Assembly: GCA_019410445.1 (NCBI GenBank)
Contig: DXSO01000114.1
Coordinates: 1 to 5,719 of the forward strand
Length of the DNA: 5,719 nt
Direction of reading: 5' to 3'
Source: Sutterella sp.
GTDB taxonomy: Bacteria > Pseudomonadota > Gammaproteobacteria > Burkholderiales > Burkholderiaceae_F
The stretch's first letter is position 1. The number at the start of each line of letters is the position of its first letter. Shown here one piece after another: positions 1 through 4,719 of the stretch. The translations under genes and the position numbers were made by a program. The notes beneath the pieces were generated by a model. The model was not told the origin of the DNA. It saw nothing but the letters and a program-made list of their open reading frames with translations, and did not search any database.

Positions 1-155
1 CCCGTGGCCCGGCTCCCGTCAAGTATCGTACGCCCAACGGTATCGAATGGTCTGGCAAGGGCAATATGAAGAAGGAGTTCCGTGATTACCTTCTTTCTCA
101 AGGACTGACTGAAGAGGACAAGGATTTGTTCCTCACCCCGGAATTCCAGAAGTAA
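1..155 (+). CDS. H-NS family nucleoid-associated protein, C-terminal fragment
   Basis: This is the 3' end of a gene that begins before the window. The open frame runs from base 3 to a TAA at 153-155 and gives 50 residues. It starts RGPAPVKYRTPNG and continues with EWSGKGNMKK, which resembles the C-terminal DNA-binding domain of H-NS proteins in Betaproteobacteria: a Pro/Ala linker, then K-Y-R-x-P, then W-S-G-x-G. Such proteins bind AT-rich DNA through the minor groove, bridge it and silence genes. Two things are unusual. The residue after the second Gly of W-S-G-x-G is Asn, where the family normally has Arg (the QGR/RGR hook). The tail after this loop (EFRDYLLSQGLTEEDKD and on) is longer than usual and charged. 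The oligomerisation domain is outside the window, so the family call rests on the short C-terminal domain. A strong hairpin terminator follows 18 bases after the stop. Confidence 0.68.
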   Translation, partial: RGPAPVKYRTPNGIEWSGKGNMKKEFRDYLLSQGLTEEDKDLFLTPEFQK

Positions 156-172
156 TTCTTAGCATTCCGGCT

Positions 173-198
173 AAAAAGCCTCCTGACGGAGGCTTTTT
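173..198 (+). terminator. Rho-independent terminator of the H-NS-like gene
   Basis: An 11-bp perfect stem pairs 173-183 (AAAAAGCCTCC) with 188-198 around the four-base loop TGAC, and a T-run (194-199) overlaps the right arm. It begins 18 bases after the plus-strand stop codon. The A-run on the left arm gives a T-run in the minus-strand RNA too, so it can also act as a second stop for transcripts leaving rlmD. Confidence 0.9.
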
Positions 199-222
199 TC
201 ATTTTTAAACCGAATCTAAATT

Positions 223-259
223 AAAAAGCCTGAAAAGCATCTATACTCTCAGGCTTTTT
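223..259 (-). terminator. Rho-independent terminator of rlmD
   Basis: An 11-bp stem pairs 223-233 (AAAAAGCCTGA) with 249-259, with a 15-base loop. In the minus-strand transcript it starts 7 bases after the rlmD stop codon and ends in a U-run made by the A-run at 223-227. T-rich sequence at 255-261 makes it usable in the plus direction as well. The outer AAAAAGCCT / AGGCTTTTT part of the stem is identical to that of the terminator at 173-198. Confidence 0.88.
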
Positions 260-266
260 TTCTTGA

Positions 267-1664
267 TTACTCAATAGGTGATTCAATCGAATCTTTGACT
301 GCTTCCCCCGGCTCAAGCACAGCAATACTTTCAACATGCGCAGTATGCGGGAACATATTCATGACGCCAGCAGCTCTGACATGCCAACCGCCTTCGTGCG
401 TCAAAATAGCGCAATCTCGTGCCAATGTTGCCGGATTACAGGACACATACACAACTCGGGCAGGTCGCTTGTCCGTTGCTGCAAGCGTCTTTGCCAAAGC
501 CTGAGCACCTTCACGGGGCGGATCAATCAACACACGATCAATTCCTCCCGATTTCTCCCACAATGCGTCCCAGTCCTCTGTTGACCACGTAAAGAGATTG
601 CGGGCGACAAAATCCGTTTTCTGAGAAAGTCCATTGGCAGCTGCTCCAGCACGGGCTCTGTCGACCAGAGCTTCACTGCCTTCGATACCCGTGACATGCT
701 TGGCTCGACGAGCCAGAGGCAGAGTGAAATTTCCCAACCCGCAGAAAAAGTCGGCCACCATATGATCAGGCTCGACACCGAGCAATTCAATTGCTCTGGC
801 AACCATTTCGCGATTGACCCGATGATTGACTTGAGTGAAATCTGTCGGCTTGAAGCTGATGGCCACATCAAAAGCCTCAAGTTTGAGCTTTAGATTGTTG
901 CGAGCTTGTTCATGCATCGGATAGGCCGAATCAGGCCCCTTGGGCTGCAGCCAAATATCCACACCGTGTTCAGTTGCAAAAGCTTCAATTTTGTCCGTAT
1001 CCTCAGCGGTAAGCGGTTCAAGAATTCGAAGCACCAAAGCCGTGTGTCCATCTCCGTCGACGGCCACTTCAATCTGAGGAAGTCGTTCTGCGATTGTCAG
1101 ACTTTCAACAAGTTCTCGCATCGCCGGCAACATATCCGAAATCTTTTTAGGAAGGATATGGCACTGCGTCATATCGGCTACATAACTCGAACTCTTTTCG
1201 TGGAAACCAACGAGAACTCCACCTTTTTTAGCAACATTGCGCACCGTCAGACGTGCGCGATGGCGATATCCCCAAAACTCGCCGACAATCGGAGGCAGAA
1301 TAGATTCCGGAACCACTTTTCCGATATGCCAAAGAGCATCGGTAAGAACAGTCTGCTTAAAGTCTACTTGCGCTCTCGGTTCCAAATGCTGCATGACACA
1401 GCCGCCACAAGTGCCGGGACCAATACCAAAATTCGGGCATGCCGGAGTTACGCGAAGTTCTGAAGGTTTAAGAATATCTTTAACAATACCCACTTCATAA
1501 CTGGGTTTATTGCGAAACTGCTCATAAGTCACAGTTTCTCCAGGCAAAGCACCTTGAATAAAAACAACTTTGCCATCGCGACGCGCAACGCCTCGCCCTT
1601 CTGCATCAAGTTTTTCCACCTGTACTTCAAATACAGGGCGAACTTTTTCTTTTCGGGGACTCAT
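267..1664 (-). CDS. rlmD: 23S rRNA (uracil-5)-methyltransferase RlmD (RumA)
   Basis: RlmD transfers a methyl group from S-adenosylmethionine to C5 of U1939 (E. coli numbering) in 23S rRNA. The 465-residue protein shows the full family layout. An N-terminal TRAM RNA-binding domain spans about 10-72. The iron-sulfur cysteines are C76, C86, C89 (CGGC) and C168. The SAM-binding motif is ADFFCGLGNFTLPLA at about 304-318. Catalytic elements are Q278 in FTQVN, D381 in DPPREG, the nucleophile C409 in VSCNP, and E445 in TAHVES as the likely base. C76 to C86 is four residues longer than in E. coli RumA, as I recall for Burkholderiales. I chose the ATG at 1664 because GAAGGA (1673-1678) lies 8 bases upstream and MSPRKEK fits the family's N-terminus. 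A frame extension to a GTG at 1712 would start inside the 1704-1728 hairpin and adds 16 unlike residues. nlpD lies 90 bases upstream. TrmA and RlmC are related, but the cysteine pattern plus TRAM domain favours RlmD. Confidence 0.95.
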   Translation of the reverse strand: MSPRKEKVRPVFEVQVEKLDAEGRGVARRDGKVVFIQGALPGETVTYEQFRNKPSYEVGIVKDILKPSELRVTPACPNFGIGPGTCGGCVMQHLEPRAQVDFKQTVLTDALWHIGKVVPESILPPIVGEFWGYRHRARLTVRNVAKKGGVLVGFHEKSSSYVADMTQCHILPKKISDMLPAMRELVESLTIAERLPQIEVAVDGDGHTALVLRILEPLTAEDTDKIEAFATEHGVDIWLQPKGPDSAYPMHEQARNNLKLKLEAFDVAISFKPTDFTQVNHRVNREMVARAIELLGVEPDHMVADFFCGLGNFTLPLARRAKHVTGIEGSEALVDRARAGAAANGLSQKTDFVARNLFTWSTEDWDALWEKSGGIDRVLIDPPREGAQALAKTLAATDKRPARVVYVSCNPATLARDCAILTHEGGWHVRAAGVMNMFPHTAHVESIAVLEPGEAVKDSIESPIE

Positions 1665-1672
1665 TTCTATTT

Positions 1673-1678
1673 TCCTTC
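1673..1678 (-). promoter_or_regulatory. Ribosome binding site deciding the rlmD start
   Basis: The minus strand reads GAAGGA, 8 bases before the ATG at 1664-1662. No comparable site precedes the in-frame GTG at 1712, so this fixes the start 16 codons inside the longest open frame. Confidence 0.8.
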
Positions 1679-1703
1679 TCTTTAGGAGTCTCAACAACGA
1701 AAT

Positions 1704-1728
1704 CCCCCACACTGATTAAGTGCGGGGG
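1704..1728 (-). promoter_or_regulatory. GC-rich RNA hairpin between nlpD and rlmD
   Basis: In the minus-strand RNA, CCCCCGCACU pairs with AGUGUGGGGG around the five-base loop UAAUC, giving ten continuous pairs including one G-U wobble. The plus-strand RNA would have an A-C mismatch at that position, so the structure appears built for the nlpD-rlmD direction. The sequence after the stem (ATTTCGTTG) is only partly T-rich, so it may be a leaky terminator, an mRNA-stabilising 3' end for nlpD, or a processing barrier. It sits 26 bases past the nlpD stop and about 40 bases before the rlmD ATG. Confidence 0.6.
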
Positions 1729-1754
1729 CGGGAAGTATCTTTTTCTCGATCAAA

Positions 1755-2690
1755 TTACTTTTTACGCAAATAAAGCATCGGATCCAACGGCTGACCACCC
1801 TGACGCAGCTCAAAGCGTAACTTTTCCACCCCGGTTCCGCTATCACCAACTTCAGCAATCTTCTGACCGGCACGCACACTTTCGTTAAGTCTGACAAGCA
1901 CCTTGCTCAGATTGGCGTAGACCGTCACAACAGGCGCCGTGGGTTTCCCCGGCAAACGAATGTTGTGACGTACCAACACAAACTGTCCGTAGCCATCATT
2001 GTTATTGCCAATATAGTGAACCGTACCATCAAGAACAGCCATCACAGGCTCTCCCTTGTCGGCAGCAATATCAATGCCGAGCGTACCCGTACGATTGAAA
2101 TCGGCAATCACTTCTCCCTCAACGGGCCAGCGAATTTCAATTTCACCTCTCGCAGCAGCCTCTCGCTTTTGCTCCTGCTCGGCAATCTCGCGCTCCGCAA
2201 CCTGCTGAGGCGTCTCTGGACGCTTGGCAACCTCAACCGTTGGTTCCGACACGACGGCCGGCTCCGAAGTAATCGTCTGTCCCTCCGTTACAGTGGCTGC
2301 CGGTGCCGTTGTCTGACTGCCGTCATCGCGAGAAACCGGGATTTGCAATTCCCGTCCGAGCGACAACTGCGTCGGATCCATAACGCCGTTTAAAAGCATC
2401 AGCTCGCGCGGGTTAACGCCATAACGCATACTGATGTTGTAAATCGTATCGCCCTGCACCACGACATGTGTCCGGCCACTTGCCTCAGGCATGGGCTCTT
2501 CGTTCAAATGCTGAGGCTGAAACGTACCTTCCGTCGGCACAGGAACGGAATGCGCTTGTGTGTCATAAACCGGAGCCACCGATTCGGGCGATTGAGTGCT
2601 GCGATCCTCAATTGGAGCCATAAGATCGACTGAAGAGCAGCCAGCCAAAAACACCAAGCCGCACAAGGCGGCCAAACCACGCATACGCAT
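1755..2690 (-). CDS. nlpD: NlpD-type LysM/LytM lipoprotein, murein amidase activator
   Basis: NlpD is an outer-membrane lipoprotein that activates N-acetylmuramoyl-L-alanine amidases (AmiC in E. coli) during septal wall splitting. The 311-residue protein has a short basic signal peptide ending in the lipobox LAGC with C18 as the lipidated residue; Ser at +2 favours outer-membrane sorting. A LysM peptidoglycan-binding domain lies at about 75-118 (VVVQGDTIYNISMRYGV). A Pro/Thr/Glu-rich linker at about 120-182 ends in a charged, probably helical stretch (QQVAEREIAEQEQKREAAA). A LytM/M23 domain spans about 186-309. Peptidase residues are lost: the first histidine is T203, the YAHLS histidine is N260, and the HxH pair is K290/R292; only D207 remains. 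It should therefore activate amidases rather than cut peptidoglycan. The ATG at 2690 is preferred because AGGAG lies 7 bases upstream and the signal peptide then has normal length. A TTG at 2723 would add 11 residues ahead of it. surE is upstream and rlmD downstream; pcm and rpoS are not here. Confidence 0.92.
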   Translation of the reverse strand: MRMRGLAALCGLVFLAGCSSVDLMAPIEDRSTQSPESVAPVYDTQAHSVPVPTEGTFQPQHLNEEPMPEASGRTHVVVQGDTIYNISMRYGVNPRELMLLNGVMDPTQLSLGRELQIPVSRDDGSQTTAPAATVTEGQTITSEPAVVSEPTVEVAKRPETPQQVAEREIAEQEQKREAAARGEIEIRWPVEGEVIADFNRTGTLGIDIAADKGEPVMAVLDGTVHYIGNNNDGYGQFVLVRHNIRLPGKPTAPVVTVYANLSKVLVRLNESVRAGQKIAEVGDSGTGVEKLRFELRQGGQPLDPMLYLRKK

Positions 2691-2697
2691 TGTCTTG

Positions 2698-2704
2698 CTC
2701 CTAC
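2698..2704 (-). promoter_or_regulatory. Ribosome binding site deciding the nlpD start
   Basis: The minus strand reads GTAGGAG with 7 bases to the ATG at 2690-2688. This strong site supports that ATG over an in-frame TTG at 2723 and over the second ATG two codons later (2684-2682). Confidence 0.85.
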
Positions 2705-2719
2705 CTGTCAGCCTCAGCC

Positions 2720-2826
2720 ACAATCAAACAGCCGGGGCCTTCGAATTCTTTTTCTTTCAACTCAAACAATCTGCGATTGCCACTAGCAATCGCTTACATG
2801 TTTGATTGTAACTGTTAACGTTTGAG
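2720..2826 (-). repeat. Nested inverted repeats in the nlpD leader
   Basis: The surE-nlpD gap (2691-2873, 183 bases) holds no gene that I can see. It contains a perfect hairpin, GCGATTGC (2773-2780) against GCAATCGC (2786-2793), with loop CACTA. Around it are CTCAAAC (2761-2767) with its inverse GTTTGAG (2820-2826), and ACAATCAAACA (2720-2730) with its inverse at 2799-2809. The arms overlap in such a way that not all can pair at once. No T-run follows the hairpin on either strand, so it is not a standard terminator. A minus-strand TACAAT (2810-2805) could be a -10 element for nlpD, but I see no good -35 partner. Confidence 0.5.
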
Positions 2827-2873
2827 AAAATCAGCTTTATGCTACGGTTTGTCTCTTTCTTTTACAGTTTTAT

Positions 2874-3629
2874 TCATTCGCTTTCGAGCAAGCGTCTCGC
2901 TTCGTCAATTTGGCGATGGCTTGTTAAGTCGATCTGCAGCGGCGTAACAGAGACAAAACCGTGATGCGTAGCCCAAAAGTCCGTCCCCTCGCTTGCATCA
3001 CGAGGTTTTCCGGCCGCTCCAAGCCAATAAATAGGCATGCCTCGGGGATTTACCTCATCAATCATCGGTTCAGCGCAATGCCGACGTCCGAGACGCGTTG
3101 TACGGATGCCCTGCATGGCATGCATTGGCAGATTGGGCATATTGACGTTCAAAAGCATTGGCTCTGCAGGCCTTGCTTCTCGACGTGACAGAAAACGTTC
3201 GACAATCTTGCCTGCCATTGCGGCAGCCGAAGCCAACTCAGCCCACCCTTTGTCGATCTGACTGAATGCAAACGAATCCACTCCGAAAATGTAGCCCTCA
3301 ATTGCCGCAGCCACAGTTCCTGAATACATCGTGTCGTCCCCCATATTGGCACCGCAGTTAATGCCGGAAACCACAAGATCGGGACGTTCATCCAAAAGAC
3401 CTGTCATGGCCATGTGGATGCAATCGGACGGCGTACCGCTGACGACAAAGACATCTTCTGCCGACTTAGTCACTGTCAGCGGCTTATTAAGAGTCAAAGC
3501 GTTGCTCGAGCCGCTTTGATTGCGTTCCGGAGCCACGATCGTCACGCGTCCGAAACGACGCATTTCAGTAGCCAACGCCTGAATACCCGGCGCAGAATAG
3601 CCGTCATCATTGCTAATCAGAATATGCAT
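2874..3629 (-). CDS. surE: 5'/3'-nucleotidase SurE
   Basis: SurE is a cytoplasmic, metal-dependent phosphatase that removes phosphate from nucleoside 5'- and 3'-monophosphates (in some species also short polyphosphates) and is linked to stationary-phase survival. The 251-residue protein is full length for the family. Conserved elements are the N-terminal MHILISNDDG with metal ligands D8 and D9, S39 in NQSGSSNA, GTPSDC at 65-70, N91 in SGINCGANMG, and YSGTVAAAIEG at 102-112. The C-terminal VTPLQIDLT is also typical. AGGA (minus strand, 3640-3637) lies 7 bases before the ATG, and the N-terminus matches the family exactly, so the start is secure. nlpD follows after a 183-base leader; pcm, often between them in other proteobacteria, is absent. 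The gene upstream ends 112 bases away, so surE probably has its own promoter. Confidence 0.97.
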   Translation of the reverse strand: MHILISNDDGYSAPGIQALATEMRRFGRVTIVAPERNQSGSSNALTLNKPLTVTKSAEDVFVVSGTPSDCIHMAMTGLLDERPDLVVSGINCGANMGDDTMYSGTVAAAIEGYIFGVDSFAFSQIDKGWAELASAAAMAGKIVERFLSRREARPAEPMLLNVNMPNLPMHAMQGIRTTRLGRRHCAEPMIDEVNPRGMPIYWLGAAGKPRDASEGTDFWATHHGFVSVTPLQIDLTSHRQIDEARRLLESE

Positions 3630-3741
3630 GAATTTGTCCTAGTTTAGGGCTCGCCATTTTCATCGAAATCGCATTGTACTGACGAACTCTCTTCAAACGA
3701 GCGCCATTTTGACAATAGAAGCAACAAACAGTTTCGACTTC
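3630..3741. other. Intergenic region upstream of surE
   Basis: This 112-base gap separates the flavoprotein gene from surE. It holds the surE ribosome binding site (TCCT at 3637-3640 on the plus strand) and two copies of CGCCATTTT (3652-3660 and 3702-3710), exactly 50 bases apart in the same orientation. A minus-strand TACAAT (3678-3673) could be a -10 element, and TTGTCA further upstream resembles a -35 hexamer, but their spacing is wrong for each other. I see no clear terminator for the upstream operon; only a weak five-pair AGAAG/CTTCT stem without a U-run. Confidence 0.4.
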
Positions 3742-4260
3742 TTACTTTAGCTTCGAACCCGCTCTGGCTTTTCCTGAAATTGATTCGATATCTATGCGCC
3801 AAACAGCGGTTGCCTTGGCATGTTTTCGAATCTCAGCCTGAATGTCCTCGAGGGTGCGGGCGGGACAATGTCGTTGACAGAGCGCGACCAAAGCCTGATT
3901 CCACTCTTCGGCGTCAGTGACCTGAGTTGCGTGACCACTGACGATCGTACTTTCGTAGTCCACGGAAAAACACTCCGGCAACGTTGTCTGCTTTCGAATA
4001 AAACAAACACTGACTGCGTCATTGACGGTCATATTGTCCGTCTTGCGGCCGCCAGGCAGACAAAGACAATGAATGTAGAGTGCTCCGTTCAAATAAACCG
4101 GAGTAATTGGCACTCCATACGGCACACCTGCCGCATCAGCCGTACTGAGTACCGCATGATCCGTTGTCGTGAGTATCTCCAAAGCCTCTTTTTCGCTCAA
4201 GCAGCGATTACGTCTTCTCATCGGTCGATTTGCCGTCGTAGTCCCTGTTGTCGTTTGCAT
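3742..4260 (-). CDS. Nim-like flavoprotein, pyridoxamine 5'-phosphate oxidase family
   Basis: This 172-residue protein resembles the small FMN-binding split-barrel proteins related to pyridoxamine phosphate oxidase, in the branch with NimA-type 5-nitroimidazole reductases. Supporting features are RRRNR at 15-19; the first strands DHAVLSTADAAGVPYGVPITP at 34-54, given here only as a landmark; a histidine in the Nim position (H64, LYIH) followed by GGRK at 70-73; YESTIVSGHATQV at 102-114 as the next core strands; and AVWRIDIESISGKA near the end. Family members bind FMN or a related cofactor and act as cytoplasmic reductases; the natural substrate is usually unknown, and true PLP synthesis is not implied. 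The ATG at 4260 has AGAGGA (minus strand, 4271-4266) 5 bases upstream. This gives a 13-residue Thr-rich leader before the usual MRRxxR start, and no ribosome site precedes that inner ATG. It lies 11 bases after the DUF1178 gene and is the last gene of that operon. Confidence 0.85.
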   Translation of the reverse strand: MQTTTGTTTANRPMRRRNRCLSEKEALEILTTTDHAVLSTADAAGVPYGVPITPVYLNGALYIHCLCLPGGRKTDNMTVNDAVSVCFIRKQTTLPECFSVDYESTIVSGHATQVTDAEEWNQALVALCQRHCPARTLEDIQAEIRKHAKATAVWRIDIESISGKARAGSKLK

Positions 4261-4271
4261 TCCTATCCTCT

Positions 4272-4706
4272 TTAGTTGAGCGTTTTTCCACTTGACTCGG
4301 GAATCGGCAGCACATCAATACCTTCTTCACGCAATTCTTCAGCCTGCTGCAGACTGCACTTTCCTTTGACAAGCCTTCGAGGAGATTCACCCCGCTTCAT
4401 GCGACGTGACTCTTCTGCAAAATTTTCCCCCACGTCTTCAGCTCGATCCGCGGCCTTGCGGATTGCCGTCATTAAGCGTTCGGAGACCGCCTGCAATTGA
4501 GTTCGCGCTCTTTCGCTTTGAGCTTCATCACCAACCTTCGAACTCAACCTTGAGGCACTCGGAATCTTGTGAACCTCAGCAGTGTCGCACATCGGACATC
4601 TCACGAGTCCGTTTTGCATCTGCCGATGCATCTCCTCGAGCGAAGGAAAACTGCCTTCGAATTTGTGTCCGTTTTCACATATGAAATCAAAATATTTAAT
4701 CGGCAT
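4272..4706 (-). CDS. DUF1178 family protein with a zinc-ribbon-like N-terminus
   Basis: The 144-residue protein matches the DUF1178 family, which is common in proteobacteria and has no established function. The N-terminus MPIKYFDFICENGHKFEG and the C-terminus DVGENFAEESRRMKRGE through AEELREEGIDVLPIP are the family signatures. C10, H14, C37 and C40 (C-x3-H ... C-x2-C) form a probable zinc-binding knuckle pair. Residues about 62-112 are charged and probably helical. I chose the ATG at 4706 because the family begins M-x-I-K-Y and GAGGTG lies 6 bases upstream; an open-frame extension to 4781 would overlap the ZIP gene by about 60 bases and adds 25 unrelated residues. It lies 13 bases after the ZIP gene and 11 before the flavoprotein gene, so the three are likely co-transcribed. 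Any role in metal handling is inference from the zinc ligands and the neighbour. Confidence 0.9.
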   Translation of the reverse strand: MPIKYFDFICENGHKFEGSFPSLEEMHRQMQNGLVRCPMCDTAEVHKIPSASRLSSKVGDEAQSERARTQLQAVSERLMTAIRKAADRAEDVGENFAEESRRMKRGESPRRLVKGKCSLQQAEELREEGIDVLPIPESSGKTLN

Positions 4707-4712
4707 CAAGGA

Positions 4713-4718
4713 CACCTC
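4713..4718 (-). promoter_or_regulatory. Ribosome binding site deciding the DUF1178 start
   Basis: The minus strand reads GAGGTG two bases after the ZIP stop codon (TGA, 4722-4720) and 6 bases before the ATG at 4706-4704. Its position next to the stop suggests translational coupling of the two genes. Confidence 0.8.
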
Positions 4719-4719
4719 T

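Noticed and set aside
906..1463. 185-codon plus-strand open frame opposite rlmD
   Set aside because: It is antisense to a well-supported gene, its product resembles nothing I know, and it is rich in Arg, Cys and His as expected for a shadow frame.
1665..1712. N-terminal extension of rlmD to a GTG at 1712
   Set aside because: The GTG lies inside the 1704-1728 hairpin, has no ribosome binding site and adds 16 residues unlike the family; the ATG at 1664 has GAAGGA at good spacing.
1965..2393. 142-codon plus-strand open frame opposite nlpD
   Set aside because: It consists of Ser/Leu/Arg-rich low-complexity sequence produced by the reverse of the nlpD linker and LytM region.
2773..2793. Terminator after surE at the 8-bp hairpin
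   Set aside because: No T-run follows on either strand, and it lies about 80 bases past the surE stop, so I describe it only as an inverted repeat.
3820..4275. 151-codon plus-strand open frame opposite the flavoprotein gene
   Set aside because: The minus-strand protein has clear family motifs and the plus-strand product has none; no ribosome binding site was seen.
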